Source of the DNA: Mucilaginibacter gossypii | Lineage (GTDB): Bacteria; Bacteroidota; Bacteroidia; Sphingobacteriales; Sphingobacteriaceae | Length of the DNA stretch: 64,000 nucleotides | NCBI RefSeq assembly: GCF_900100945.1 | Contig: NZ_FNCG01000009.1 | Span: 1-64,000, forward strand | Direction of reading: 5' to 3' | Shown: piece after piece, positions 54,833 through 64,000 of the stretch | How the letters are laid out: each line of letters starts with the position of its first letter | Numbering within the stretch: the first letter of the stretch is position 1 | The notes under the pieces: model-generated | What the model saw: the letters and a program-made list of their open reading frames with translations, nothing else | Databases searched by the model: none | What the model was told of the DNA's origin: nothing | Position numbers and translations under genes: made by a program

Positions 54833-55837
54833 CTATTTAATCTTAATAACCACTTTACCTTTCGCTCGCCCGGATTCCACATAGGCCAACGCTTCGTTGG
54901 TTTGTTCAATTGGAAATATTTTATCTATTACCGGTTTAATCACACCTGATTCTATCAGTGATGTAATTTTTGCCAGTTGATTGCCATCAGCCCGCATAAA
55001 CAGGAACCGGAAACTGCTATTTGCCTTTTTTGCCTTTTTCTTTGCGCCGAAGCTCAATAATTTTGTCACCAATTTTAAATACCAGGGCAAGCCCAGTTCT
55101 TGTGCAAATTCCGGGGTTGGGGGACCAACCAATGAGATCAGTTGTCCGCCGGATCTCAAAATACGGAATGATTTTTCCAGCACCTTAGGATCCCGGTTGC
55201 TGTGTAATACCAGATCGTAATCTTTAAGTTTGGTTTCGAAATCTTCTGTTTTGTAATCGATCACCAGGTCTGCGCCCAGTTTTTTAACCCAATCAGTATT
55301 CGCTGAACTGGTGGTTGTGGCAACATAGGCCCCTAAATGCTTCGCCAACTGAATGGCGAATGTTCCTACACCACCGGAGCCTGCCTGAATAAAAACTTTC
55401 TGACCTTTTTTGATCTGGCCGATCTCAACCAATGCCTGCCACGCGGTTAAGCCAACCAAAGGAATGGAACCTGCTTCGTCCATAGTAAGGTTTTTAGGCT
55501 TTAAGGCTAAGTCGCCTTCATTTACAGCGATGTATTCCGCAAAAGTGCCTATCCTGTGATCGCCCACTCTTGAATACACTTCATCGCCAATTTTGAACCG
55601 GCCGACGTTCGAACCAACTTTAGTTACCACACCTGCCAGATCATGGCCGTTTACAAATGGTGGCTTGTAGGGTAAAAACAATTTGAAGTCACCATTTTTT
55701 ATAAGCGAATCCAACAAATTGACACCTGCCGAATGTATTTGTACCAACACCTCGTTTTCCTTTACCATTGGCTCAGGTAATTCGATGAGATGCAGTTTTT
55801 CCTTTTTGCCGTAGCTTTTGACTATAAATGCCCGCAT
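54833..55837 (-). CDS. MDR-family NADP-dependent oxidoreductase (quinone reductase-like)
   Basis: 334 residues, zinc-independent medium-chain reductase: GroES-like N-terminal domain (MRAFIVKSYGKKEKLHLIEL, VNGHDLAGVV) and NADPH-binding fold with FIQAGSGGVGTFAIQLAKHL (about 150-168). Probable reduction of quinones or enones. Fourth structural gene of the operon OYE-SDR-SDR-MDR; 38 nt after the preceding SDR. It replaces functionally the broken quinone reductase just downstream. Confidence 0.9.
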   Translation of the reverse strand: MRAFIVKSYGKKEKLHLIELPEPMVKENEVLVQIHSAGVNLLDSLIKNGDFKLFLPYKPPFVNGHDLAGVVTKVGSNVGRFKIGDEVYSRVGDHRIGTFAEYIAVNEGDLALKPKNLTMDEAGSIPLVGLTAWQALVEIGQIKKGQKVFIQAGSGGVGTFAIQLAKHLGAYVATTTSSANTDWVKKLGADLVIDYKTEDFETKLKDYDLVLHSNRDPKVLEKSFRILRSGGQLISLVGPPTPEFAQELGLPWYLKLVTKLLSFGAKKKAKKANSSFRFLFMRADGNQLAKITSLIESGVIKPVIDKIFPIEQTNEALAYVESGRAKGKVVIKIK

Positions 55838-55875
55838 GATCTTTTTTTAATTTATTTTTAGGATTGGAATGATTT

Positions 55876-56643
55876 CTATGATACTAACACCTGGTAACTT
55901 TTTTTAGGATTGACTAACCCGAAAGCCACTTTTGGAAAAAGCCGATTGATGAGATAAACTGCTTTGCTATCGCCGACCCGGATGGTCAACTGCTCTTTCT
56001 TTAAACCTTCGATGAGCGCTTTCGCCAGTTTTTCCGGGCTGATCTTTTTATCTGGCCGATCTGCCACCATATCGGTGTCTACCAGCGGTGGAAGCAACTC
56101 ATACACTTTGACGGAGCTGCCGATCGCTTGCAGGTGTGCCCTTAAGGTTTTTGTATATGACGACAAGGCCGCTTTGGACGCGGAATAGGTAGCTTCTAAC
56201 ACGGAAGGTACCATACAGAGCAATGAAGTGGTATTAATGATCGCTGATTCGTGGCGTGAGTTAAGCATTTTCATAAATAAATTATTCAGGCGTATTACCC
56301 CAAAGTAATTCACTTCCATTTCATATACTGCCCCTTCGAGATGTTTATCATTCGCAACTCCCAGGTTTAATGGCGACACGCCAACCCCAGCGTTATTATA
56401 AAGTATGTCAATACCGCCTATTTGCTCGATCTCCTCGAAGAGTCTCTTTGCATCACTTTCATTGGATACATCACTTTGGAAGACCGTCATATCGGGATAG
56501 CTTCGTTTGACTGCATCGAGTTTAGTTTTATTGCGCCCGGTCACGATCACCCTTGCGCCTTGTTGCCGGAATTGTTTTGCCGCTTCCAACCCGATACCTG
56601 ATGCACCGCCGGTGATCAATACCGTTTTTCCTTTGATTTGCAT
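55876..56643 (-). CDS. Short-chain dehydrogenase/reductase (DltE-like)
   Basis: 255 residues. Classical SDR: cofactor motif LITGGASGIG (9-18), NNAGVG (about 87-92), and active site Ser with YSASKAALSSYTK (catalytic Tyr-x-x-x-Lys). Substrate unknown. Sits between another SDR and the MDR gene with 16-38 nt spacing, so all are probably induced together by the TetR-type regulator upstream. Confidence 0.9.
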   Translation of the reverse strand: MQIKGKTVLITGGASGIGLEAAKQFRQQGARVIVTGRNKTKLDAVKRSYPDMTVFQSDVSNESDAKRLFEEIEQIGGIDILYNNAGVGVSPLNLGVANDKHLEGAVYEMEVNYFGVIRLNNLFMKMLNSRHESAIINTTSLLCMVPSVLEATYSASKAALSSYTKTLRAHLQAIGSSVKVYELLPPLVDTDMVADRPDKKISPEKLAKALIEGLKKEQLTIRVGDSKAVYLINRLFPKVAFGLVNPKKSYQVLVS

Positions 56644-56659
56644 AATCCTTATTTTTGAA

Positions 56660-57463
56660 TTATTTAGAGGCGTTGATTGATTTTAAAATAGATTTTTCGA
56701 AGATTTTATAGGCGAAATGCTGAAGCAGGAGTATGATCGACGATCCTTTGCCGACAGGGTAGCTAAATGTCGGATTTTTTTCTTTTACTGCCTTTAATAA
56801 AGCAGCCACAACCGGCGCAGGCTCCGGCGCCTTATCAAATGTGCTTTTGGTATATGAAGTAATCTTTTTCCTGAACAGGTCATAATCCCTGATATTTCCT
56901 TCCGCTACAGTCCCGCTTTCGCCGATGCTGGTTTTGAAACTCATCGGTTCAAGCATGACCACCTTGATGTTGAACTGGTTCAATTCAAACCGGAGCGATT
57001 TAAAGTAACCTTCAAGGGCATGTTTGGAAGCCGCATAATAGGCTACATAAGGAAGGCCGACTAAACCCAGCAGGGAACCGAGCGTGATTATTTTTCCGTG
57101 TTTTTGCCTCCTGAAGTAAGGCAGTAGTTCGTTTGTTAATTTGATCGTTCCCCAAAAGTTGGTTTCAAACTGCTGCTTGCCTAACTCAACGGGGGTTTCC
57201 TCTGCCAGTCCGTTAACCAGGTAACCTGCATTATTGATCAGCACATCTAAAGTTTTGATCTCACTGAACAATTGCTTGCCCAGGGATGCGATGGATCGGT
57301 CGTCATTCAGATCCACTGCCAGTAACTTAAATGGCAGTTTCGCCTGGTGTTTTTCCGGGCTCCGGCTTGTGCCGATCACCTGGTAGCCTTCTTGATGAAG
57401 CTTGTTGGCAACAAGCAGCCCGATCCCTGATGAGGCTCCTGTGACTAAAATCGTGTGTTTCAT
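56660..57463 (-). CDS. Short-chain dehydrogenase/reductase
   Basis: 267 residues: LVTGASSGIG (6-15), INNAGY (about 86-91), catalytic YYAASKHALEGYFKSLRFEL. The C-terminal extension (SIILLLQHFAYKIFEKSILK) resembles SDRs of the oxidoreductase YxjF/retinol dehydrogenase-like branch. Distinct from the neighbouring SDR (only motifs shared), so not a recent duplicate. Confidence 0.9.
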   Translation of the reverse strand: MKHTILVTGASSGIGLLVANKLHQEGYQVIGTSRSPEKHQAKLPFKLLAVDLNDDRSIASLGKQLFSEIKTLDVLINNAGYLVNGLAEETPVELGKQQFETNFWGTIKLTNELLPYFRRQKHGKIITLGSLLGLVGLPYVAYYAASKHALEGYFKSLRFELNQFNIKVVMLEPMSFKTSIGESGTVAEGNIRDYDLFRKKITSYTKSTFDKAPEPAPVVAALLKAVKEKNPTFSYPVGKGSSIILLLQHFAYKIFEKSILKSINASK

Positions 57464-57491
57464 TTTGATGTCTTTTAATTATTAAAAAGCA

Positions 57492-58589
57492 TTATTGTTC
57501 AGCCATCACCGGATAATCGGTATAACCTTTTTCGCCCGGCGTATAAAATGTTGATTGATCGGGCTGATTGAGCGGCGCGTCTGCTTTGAAGCGTTCAACT
57601 AGATCCGGATTGGCAATAAAGGGAACCCCGAATGATACCAGGTCAGCATCACCGTCGTTCAATACCTGGCTGGCTGTTGTCTTGTTAAATCCGCGGTTAA
57701 TGATGATAGTACCATCATAGAGCGGGCGGTAACGTTTGGCCACTTCTTCAATACCCCAGGGATTGCCCGATACATCGGTAAAAGGCTCGGTGAGGTGTAG
57801 GTAAGCCAGGCTATATTCATTCAATTTGGCAACGATATAATCGTGGACGGCGATAGTTTCCTCGTCGAGCATCATCCCCTGAATGCCGTGAAGAGAAGGA
57901 TTTAGCCTTACACCCACCCTCGTGATATCAATTACCGTGCGCAGTTCATCAAGAATGTCGAATAATATCCGCGCGCGGTTCTCTATAGTGCCGCCGTACT
58001 GATCCTGGCGTTTATTGGAGTAAAGATTAAAGAACTGGTGCAGCAGGTAGCCATTGGCGGCATGCAGTTCAACACCGTCGAACCCCGCCTCTACCGCGTT
58101 TGCGGCAGCCTGTTTAAAATCGTTAATGGTCTTTTGGATTTGCGCAGTTGTCATCTCCCTGGCATCAACCGTGTCTTTGAAGCCTTCGGGGGTGAATACT
58201 TTGGTAAGCGGATTTAATGCGGATGGCGCCAGCGGAAGTTCACCGTTAAGCAGATCAGGGTGCGATATGCGCCCTACGTGCCATAACTGGGCGAAAATTT
58301 TGCTGCCCCGCTCGTGCACCGCATCGGTAACCAGTTTCCAGCCTTCAACTTGTTGTTCGGTGTAAATTCCGGGCACATTAACATACCCTACAGCCTCACG
58401 GCTGACGTAAGTTCCTTCCGTGATAATCAACCCTGCCGAGGCGCGCTGCTGGTAGTAGCGTGCTGTCAGTTCGGTTGGCACATTGCCCGGATTAGCAGAC
58501 CGGCTGCGCGTCATAGGTGCCATTACTATGCGGTTGCTTAGTGCAAGGCCATTTAAATTATATGGCTCGAAAATAATTTGCTCATTCAT
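57492..58589 (-). CDS. Old Yellow Enzyme family alkene reductase (NemA-like)
   Basis: 365 residues, FMN-dependent TIM barrel. Start motif FEPYNLNGLALSNRIVMAPM, active-site ELHAANGYLLHQFFN (His and Asn that bind the substrate carbonyl), YGGTIENRARI and the phosphate-binding segment near GTIIINRGF. It reduces activated C=C bonds such as N-ethylmaleimide, enones and nitro compounds with NAD(P)H. First structural gene after the TetR gene; two operator copies lie in its 214-bp upstream gap. Confidence 0.92.
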   Translation of the reverse strand: MNEQIIFEPYNLNGLALSNRIVMAPMTRSRSANPGNVPTELTARYYQQRASAGLIITEGTYVSREAVGYVNVPGIYTEQQVEGWKLVTDAVHERGSKIFAQLWHVGRISHPDLLNGELPLAPSALNPLTKVFTPEGFKDTVDAREMTTAQIQKTINDFKQAAANAVEAGFDGVELHAANGYLLHQFFNLYSNKRQDQYGGTIENRARILFDILDELRTVIDITRVGVRLNPSLHGIQGMMLDEETIAVHDYIVAKLNEYSLAYLHLTEPFTDVSGNPWGIEEVAKRYRPLYDGTIIINRGFNKTTASQVLNDGDADLVSFGVPFIANPDLVERFKADAPLNQPDQSTFYTPGEKGYTDYPVMAEQ

Positions 58590-58658
58590 TGTTTTAATTT
58601 CAAATAGTATCAGGAAGCAGGTTTCCGACCCTGATTTTTAGTTGTTTAAATTCTATTT

Positions 58659-58674
58659 TATACTTTTTAGTATA
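58659..58674. promoter_or_regulatory. Palindromic operator, copy 1
   Basis: TATACTTTTTAGTATA: perfect 6-bp half sites (TATACT/AGTATA) around TTTT, 70 nt upstream of the OYE start. One of four copies around the TetR gene. Confidence 0.65.
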
Positions 58675-58771
58675 TTTTATTTCATTTTGATTGCTTGTAT
58701 CCCTTGCTAAATCAAGTATGCGGTAGTCCGTTGAACACTTAATCTCCAATACAATCCCACTGTCTACAAAA

Positions 58772-58787
58772 AAGACTTTTTAGTATA
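58772..58787. promoter_or_regulatory. Palindromic operator, copy 2
   Basis: AAGACTTTTTAGTATA: right half identical to copy 1, left half with two changes; just after the TetR stop codon. Confidence 0.55.
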
Positions 58788-58803
58788 TTTAATATCAAAA
58801 AAA

Positions 58804-59394
58804 TTATATTGCATAACTTTCTAACTCCGCTTTCAGGTCCCTGAGTAAACCGGCCATCGGTTTTGCAGTATTCATCGCCCTGCACATTACAACTGCACCT
58901 TCAACCGCAGCTACCGCTTTGAATGCATAGACAGCAGGATCAAGTTTGTCAGAAAATTCACCATCGGCAATGCCCTGATTTAAAATACTAACAAATACTT
59001 CCTGTCCATGGCGAATAACACCGGCTATCTTTTCTTTAACAGCCGGAAAGTTATCATCCGACTCAACTGCAATGTTAAATACAGGACATCCACCTTTAAG
59101 GTAAGTATTCAAAGGATCTTTATAAAAATCGAGAAAGGCAAATACCTTAGCCTTCGCTGTTTTACCTTTACTGATGGTTTGTAGCATTTTCTCGCCATTA
59201 GTATTCAGCATGTGGTCAACAACCTGCAGAGCGAGGTCTTCCTTTCCTTCAAAATGACCGTAAAGGCATCCTTTTGTCAGTTTCGTGGCAGCGAGCACAT
59301 CGTCTATGTTAGCACCGGATATTCCTTTCTGATTAAAGATAGGCGCCGCTGTTTCCAGGATGAATTGCTTTGTTCTTTCGGCTTTAGTAAGCAA
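58804..59394 (-). CDS. TetR-family repressor of the OYE operon
   Basis: 196 residues: N-terminal helix-turn-helix (FILETAAPIFNQKGISGANI, DDVLAATKLTKGCLYGHFEG) and a ligand domain with a cysteine in GCPVFNIAVESDDNFP, as in the NemR/AcuR-like TetR_C groups. NemR-type repressors sense electrophiles through Cys and control OYE genes, which fits the downstream genes. Four copies of an ACTTTTTAGTATA palindrome surround the gene, two before its start and two after its stop, indicating autoregulation and control of the OYE operon. Confidence 0.88.
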   Translation of the reverse strand: MLTKAERTKQFILETAAPIFNQKGISGANIDDVLAATKLTKGCLYGHFEGKEDLALQVVDHMLNTNGEKMLQTISKGKTAKAKVFAFLDFYKDPLNTYLKGGCPVFNIAVESDDNFPAVKEKIAGVIRHGQEVFVSILNQGIADGEFSDKLDPAVYAFKAVAAVEGAVVMCRAMNTAKPMAGLLRDLKAELESYAI

Positions 59395-59419
59395 GTTAAT
59401 AAATTTTATGATACAAAAA

Positions 59420-59435
59420 TATACTAAAAAGTCTA
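59420..59435. promoter_or_regulatory. Palindromic operator, copy 3
   Basis: TATACTAAAAAGTCTA, inverted relative to copies 1, 2 and 4; 25 nt upstream of the TetR start codon. Confidence 0.6.
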
Positions 59436-59441
59436 ATTAAA

Positions 59442-59457
59442 AATACTTTTTAGTATA
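59442..59457. promoter_or_regulatory. Palindromic operator, copy 4
   Basis: AATACTTTTTAGTATA, 22 bp from copy 3 start to start, so the two lie on the same face of the helix. Confidence 0.6.
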
Positions 59458-59568
59458 TTTTTAACTTTGTGATAGGAGAATGACAATCATGGTGATCCTT
59501 AAAAATATCCGAAGTGGCGCTACCTGATTTAGTCTGCTTAACAATAGGTTACATAGAGGCGTTTGCTT

Positions 59569-60153
59569 TTACTTGGTATAATCCGCGAGAAGCCGACGCC
59601 CATCATCGGTAATTATTCCGTTTATAAATAGCTGGAGCGCTTCAAATATATCAGCTGTTTTTTTCCCAGTATTATTAAACAGGTAAAAGTCTGCCACGGA
59701 TATATAGATGGCTGCTGTGGCCGGCACATCCAGACCAGTGCGGTACAATCCCATTGCAATGCCATCCGCTAAATTTGATTCAATAATTATCTTCAGATGA
59801 TTAATTTTAAACTCATGGAAAGCTTTCATGGCCCTCGGGTACCTTTTCAACATCGTGTCGTTAAAAAGGTGCCGTAAGGCGATCAAATGTTTAAAAAGCC
59901 CTTGTTGAAGAACCAACTCCTGTACCGGGTCATCTGCGGCATTGGTATTTGAACTGATGATGCTTTTAGATTGACCTATCAGTTGATGAACAACAGCTTC
60001 TACAAGGAGTCCCTTATTGGCAAAACATTGGTAAACGGTTTTCTTCGACATACCGGCTGCTTTCGCTACATCATCCATTGTTACACTGATGATACCATGG
60101 TTGATAAAAAGCTCAATAGTAATATCAATCAAACGTTTTCTTTTATCTTCCAT
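59569..60153 (-). CDS. TetR-family regulator of the efflux operon
   Basis: 194 residues: helix-turn-helix LIDITIELFINHGIISVTMD, DVAKAAGMSKKTVYQCFANK, then an all-helical ligand domain. Encoded 37 nt after the TolC gene in the same direction, so it is probably co-transcribed with RND and TolC and acts as a local repressor. Not closely alike to the TetR at 58.8 kb. Confidence 0.88.
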   Translation of the reverse strand: MEDKRKRLIDITIELFINHGIISVTMDDVAKAAGMSKKTVYQCFANKGLLVEAVVHQLIGQSKSIISSNTNAADDPVQELVLQQGLFKHLIALRHLFNDTMLKRYPRAMKAFHEFKINHLKIIIESNLADGIAMGLYRTGLDVPATAAIYISVADFYLFNNTGKKTADIFEALQLFINGIITDDGRRLLADYTK

Positions 60154-60190
60154 TCCCGGTTGCTAATTTGTTAACTTTTAAAGTTTCAGG

Positions 60191-61483
60191 TCAGGGCTGA
60201 TTTTCAGTTTTGGCGGTAACATAATTATATACAGCCGACCTTACGTAAAAATCAGCAAATGCTGTAGCAACAGTGCTTGAGGCCTGCTGATAAGCAGCCT
60301 GGGCATCCAGCACCTCCGAAATGGTGGCCAAACCGGCTTTGTAATTATCCTGGTTAACTTTCAGATTTTCGGTAGCCTGTTCCAGGTTGTCTTTTGCATA
60401 GCTAATTTGTGTAAGCTGGTCCTGCATATCATACCAATAACGTATAATGCCTACTCTCAGCTGGTTTTGTCCGTCGCGGAAATCGTTTTGAGCTATTTGC
60501 TCATTGATCCTTTGCTTCTGCATCTTTTGCTTGCCTCGGCCCCATAAACCGCCGGAGATGGGAATACTCAGGGTAACAAAACTGGCAGGTGCAAAGTTGC
60601 TCCCGATCCCGCTGTTGATTGACCCTGTTTGTGATGCACTTAAACCAACTGCCAGACTCGGCAAGTTATCGCCATTGGCTAACCTGGTTTGTAGCTTCTC
60701 GCCTTCTATGCGTTTGGTCAGTAGCTGATAATTGGCATTGCGGGCCAGGTTGGTATCGGGCTGCAGGGCAGGCAATACCGGCGTGCCGTTTTTGTTAAAG
60801 GTATCCTGCATCACCATGAGCGAATCAAAGGCAATACCTGTATACATGGAAAAATCAAGCAGGGCCACCCGACGGCCGTTCTGCAGCTTGCTTTTATTAA
60901 CCAGCAACTGGCTTAGCTGAACTTTTACTTTGAGCAGATCATTCCGGGCAATCAATCCGGATGCCAGCATGTCCTTTTGCATTTTCAGTACAGTGTTAAG
61001 CAATGCTTCATTGACCAGTATGGTTTTCTGCTGTTCCTGTATATTTACCAGGTTCCAGTATTTCTGCTCGGTAAGCAGTATCACAGAATCTGCCGATTGT
61101 TTTTTCCTGATCTGGCTGACCTGTAGCTGCAATGCCGCTAACTGGTTACCCGTTTTAATTTTGCCGCCGGCATAAAGGGATTCCGTACCGGTTACGCCAA
61201 ACAGGTAAAAGTTATTGATACCTTTTTCCAATAATGGCGGCGCGGCCGATATGAAGTCTTTAAACCCCAATAAACCCAGCCCGGTTGCGCTGACCGATGG
61301 GAGATAATCTGACTTGGCTGCAGCGACATCGGTTTTTGCAGAGTTTATCCTCAGCTCACCATTTTTTAAAGCGTAACTGTAGGCTATGGCAGCCTGCTTG
61401 CTTTCCTGCAGGGACATGATATGCTGCTGAGCCCCGGCCTGCAGACATGTAAAAGTGAATATTGATAATAGGAATGTTTTCAT
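60191..61483 (-). CDS. TolC-family outer-membrane efflux protein
   Basis: 430 residues, signal peptide MKTFLLSIFTFTCLQAGAQ. Two repeats with long helices (YAYALKNGELRINSAKTDVA; then LATISEVLDAQAAYQQASST at the second repeat). Shorter than the TolC at 1.7 kb (483 aa) and only generally similar. It follows the RND gene by 10 nt and forms the outer-membrane exit duct. Confidence 0.9.
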   Translation of the reverse strand: MKTFLLSIFTFTCLQAGAQQHIMSLQESKQAAIAYSYALKNGELRINSAKTDVAAAKSDYLPSVSATGLGLLGFKDFISAAPPLLEKGINNFYLFGVTGTESLYAGGKIKTGNQLAALQLQVSQIRKKQSADSVILLTEQKYWNLVNIQEQQKTILVNEALLNTVLKMQKDMLASGLIARNDLLKVKVQLSQLLVNKSKLQNGRRVALLDFSMYTGIAFDSLMVMQDTFNKNGTPVLPALQPDTNLARNANYQLLTKRIEGEKLQTRLANGDNLPSLAVGLSASQTGSINSGIGSNFAPASFVTLSIPISGGLWGRGKQKMQKQRINEQIAQNDFRDGQNQLRVGIIRYWYDMQDQLTQISYAKDNLEQATENLKVNQDNYKAGLATISEVLDAQAAYQQASSTVATAFADFYVRSAVYNYVTAKTENQP

Positions 61484-61493
61484 GATAATGAGC

Positions 61494-64000
61494 TTATGCA
61501 GTTACAGATTCCGGTGTTTTGCTTTCCGGATGCTTTTGATCCTCCTTGCGGAAGAACAGCCAGTATAGCGTTGGCAACACGAATAGGGTCAGCAACATGG
61601 ATAACAGTAACCCGAAACAGATCACAGTACCCAGCGGTCCCCATAAGGATGACCTGCTGATCACCATCGGTATTACGCCCACGGCCGCTGCCGAAGAGGT
61701 TAAAAAGATGGGCCGCATCCTGCGTTCGGCAGAAAGTTTTGCAGCTTCAAAAACAGATTTACCCTCATGTAATCGTAGTTCTTCCGCAAAATCTATCAGG
61801 ATGATACCATTACGAACTACAATTCCGCAGAGCGCAAGTAAACCGAGGAACGACGTAAAGCCAAAGGGATAGCCCATGATAAAAAGGCCAAAAGATGCCC
61901 CCAATAAGCTTAATGGCATAGTAGTAATGCTCAACAGGGCATGTTTAAGGTGCTTAAAGTGCCATAATAAGATGAGGAATATCAATATTATACTTACCCC
62001 AAGCGCGGTACCCATTGGGCCCTGGTTTTCTCCCTGCAATTCCAGTTCGCCCCCGTAACGCAGTTCAACGCCGGCGGGAAGTTTTATTTTTTCGATGGCC
62101 GGTTGCAGTTCCTGCAACACGGCATTGGCAACAGCGTCCTGGGTTACATCCATACGTACCGTCAGCGTACGTACACTGTTTCTGCGGGCAATCTGGCCAT
62201 CATTCCACTCCGGGTTTACGTCTGCAACCTGTCTTAAAGGGATCAGGGATTTAGTTTGTGGCGCTACGATATTCAGGTCACGCAGAGCTGAAAGGTCAGT
62301 CCGGGACAGTTTAGGCGATTTGATCTTTACATCTACCGCGTAATTATTTTCCCAAACCTGTGTGGCTGTAATCCCTTCTGAATGCATGGCTATTGCATTA
62401 GCAATATCGCCCTTGCTTAATCCAAGCCGTGCAGCTTCTGCTGTTTTTACATCTATTTTAAGGGTTGGCTGTATCTCGTTATAATCTGTCCGGGCCCAGG
62501 TAACCTGTTTATGCGTTTTGCCGATGGCTAAAACCTGATTGGCAACCTGCTTTAAGGCTGGAATATCATTTCCACTGATCCTTACCTCGATAGCTGCCAG
62601 CGCATTGATCATGTTTAATTGTTTCATCCTGACATAAGCAGCCGGAAACAGGTTACTGTATTTATGCTGATAGTCAACAATCACCGCTGCGGTGGCATCT
62701 TCAGATACTGTTTTGACCAGGATCTGCGCATAATTTTTTGACGGAAGATTTGGTGCATATACCGAGTGGAAACGCGGCGAACTGCTGCCGATAAAGCTGG
62801 TATAATTAAGAATGCGCTTATCCTGTTTTAATATTTTTTCCATTCCCTTCACCACGCTGTCCGTTTGCGAAAGCCTGTAACCCGATGGCAGGTAGATTTC
62901 CATTGCAAATTGGTTTCGCTCTACTTTAGGGAACAACTGTTGCGGCAATATTCCCATAATCCCTATGCCGATCACTACAGACAGTACCGCAAAAAATACG
63001 GTCAGCTTGTAGTGTTTCATAGAATTGCCGATATGGTTATTAAAGAAATCCTGTAATCGGTCCAGGAAAGATCTTTTTTCATCTGCCTTATTATGCAGCA
63101 AGCCTTTTTTGATAAACAGCGTATTGAAAAACGGCACCACCATCATAGAGATGATCAGCGACAGTGTCAGAGCGATCATAATCGTTACCGGGAACAGGCG
63201 GATAAAATCTTTTGCCGTACCGGTCATAAAAAATGCCAGGGGTACAAAGGTTGCTGATAAAGCCAGCGTAGCCGTAAACACTGATGGAAACAATTCCTTG
63301 GCGCTGCTAATGGCGGCATCCCAAACCGACATGCCGTGGTCCAGCTTTTCTACGTGGTTATCAATTACCACAATAGGGTCGTCAACCACAATCCCCAGCA
63401 CCACGATCAACGCTGCAAGCGTAACAGTGTCCAGTTCTATACCTGTCATATACATAATACCCAGCGTTGCGGCTATAGTAATCGGTATAGTTGCCGCTGC
63501 AACTGCGGCAACCCTGAAAGGAAGCAAGAGTAAGGCAACGCACACTACGCCGATAAGCGCAAAAGCAAACTCTTTCATAAAGTGGCTGATCGAATCATCC
63601 ACCACCTCAGGCTGATCGGCCAGTTTTACCAGTTGGATATCAGGCGGCAGATGCTGCTTTACTTTTTCTATATGTTCTTCCAACTCCTTACCAAACTGTA
63701 CAATGTTTTTGCCGGTGATCATTTCCAGTGATATCACGATGGATTTGGTGCCGTTGGAGGTTACGTAGCTGTCCGGCTCGTCATACTCACGTTTCAGGGT
63801 AGCCACATCACGAAGGCGCACTGAGTTGCCGCCGGGGTCCTGCCTGATGATCTGTTCAGCAAGCTCGGCCTCGGTTTTATAGTAGGTGCTCAAATGAATA
63901 GGCTCATCTACCACCTTTCCTTCTACTTTACCGGTGGCGTTAATAGCGCCATCATTTTGTAGCACCTGCATCACATTATTGACCGATACCCCTTTTTGCA
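61494..64000 (-). CDS. RND efflux permease, N-terminus outside the window
   Basis: About 835 residues visible; the frame continues through the right edge (QKGVSVNNVMQVLQNDGA), which corresponds to roughly residue 200 of an AcrB-like protein. TM4 carries the proton-relay pair in VVLGIVVDDPIVVIDN (Asp-Asp), and TM11 has CGIVVRNGIILIDFAEELR. Inner-membrane proton-driven exporter. Adaptor gene presumably lies beyond 64000, upstream. The true start is not in the window. Confidence 0.92.
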   Translation of the reverse strand, partial: QKGVSVNNVMQVLQNDGAINATGKVEGKVVDEPIHLSTYYKTEAELAEQIIRQDPGGNSVRLRDVATLKREYDEPDSYVTSNGTKSIVISLEMITGKNIVQFGKELEEHIEKVKQHLPPDIQLVKLADQPEVVDDSISHFMKEFAFALIGVVCVALLLLPFRVAAVAAATIPITIAATLGIMYMTGIELDTVTLAALIVVLGIVVDDPIVVIDNHVEKLDHGMSVWDAAISSAKELFPSVFTATLALSATFVPLAFFMTGTAKDFIRLFPVTIMIALTLSLIISMMVVPFFNTLFIKKGLLHNKADEKRSFLDRLQDFFNNHIGNSMKHYKLTVFFAVLSVVIGIGIMGILPQQLFPKVERNQFAMEIYLPSGYRLSQTDSVVKGMEKILKQDKRILNYTSFIGSSSPRFHSVYAPNLPSKNYAQILVKTVSEDATAAVIVDYQHKYSNLFPAAYVRMKQLNMINALAAIEVRISGNDIPALKQVANQVLAIGKTHKQVTWARTDYNEIQPTLKIDVKTAEAARLGLSKGDIANAIAMHSEGITATQVWENNYAVDVKIKSPKLSRTDLSALRDLNIVAPQTKSLIPLRQVADVNPEWNDGQIARRNSVRTLTVRMDVTQDAVANAVLQELQPAIEKIKLPAGVELRYGGELELQGENQGPMGTALGVSIILIFLILLWHFKHLKHALLSITTMPLSLLGASFGLFIMGYPFGFTSFLGLLALCGIVVRNGIILIDFAEELRLHEGKSVFEAAKLSAERRMRPIFLTSSAAAVGVIPMVISRSSLWGPLGTVICFGLLLSMLLTLFVLPTLYWLFFRKEDQKHPESKTPESVTA

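Noticed and set aside
63025..63615. 196-codon plus-strand frame
   Set aside because: Antisense to the RND transmembrane region; Ser/Thr/Ile-rich shadow.

Overview
The window looks like a chromosomal segment of a Bacteroidota bacterium, most likely a Sphingobacteriaceae member such as Mucilaginibacter or Pedobacter. Grounds: two SusC/SusD pairs, many Bacteroidota-type lipoprotein signals, LytS/LytTR two-component genes, TAnnTTTG -7 promoter boxes, few Shine-Dalgarno sequences, and fasciclin/DUF5007-like lipoproteins. I found no rRNA, tRNA or CRISPR array. Family assignments come from reading motifs, not from database searches.

Region by region. (1) 1-1.7 kb: the start of an exported protein and a decayed DUF3570 barrel gene. 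(2) 1.7-17.5 kb: a divergent locus. One arm is an adaptor-RND-TolC efflux operon on the minus strand. The other arm, on the plus strand, has a 63-aa exported four-cysteine peptide, a perfect-palindrome terminator, a propeller lipoprotein, a CxxC lipoprotein and a second, unusual RND protein. It is followed by a LytTR protein with a dead receiver domain, a 610-aa TlpA-like thioredoxin, and a LytS/LytTR pair. (3) 17.7-21 kb: an OhrR-DoxX-DJ-1 operon ending in a decayed ohr, and an AraC regulator. (4) 22-28.7 kb: SusC, SusD, fasciclin and DUF5007-like operon. (5) 29-33 kb: decay zone with remnants of a membrane protein, a quinone reductase, HxlR and a tyrosine recombinase, plus a DUF234-type ATPase split by one extra AACAA repeat unit. 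(6) 33-47.6 kb: a long minus-strand operon with three sulfatases, a formylglycine-generating enzyme, SusCD, a rhodanese-like/thioredoxin protein, a hydroxylase and small membrane proteins. It is preceded by a 31-codon ORF whose last nine sense codons include seven cysteine codons. (7) 47.6-54.8 kb: an orphan arsA, an aldehyde dehydrogenase and many pseudogenes (caspase-like, adh, ahpD, quinone reductase). (8) 54.8-59.5 kb: an electrophile/redox operon (MDR, two SDRs, OYE) with a TetR gene flanked by four near-identical palindromic operators. (9) 59.5-64 kb: an RND-TolC-TetR efflux operon running off the window.

Two systems deserve attention. The sulfatase operon has its own maturation enzyme and importer but no glycoside hydrolases. 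The cysteine-rich upstream ORF suggests it is a sulfur-scavenging operon controlled by a cysteine attenuator. The 1.7-17.5 kb locus looks like a dedicated export, folding and sensing system for a small cysteine-containing peptide.
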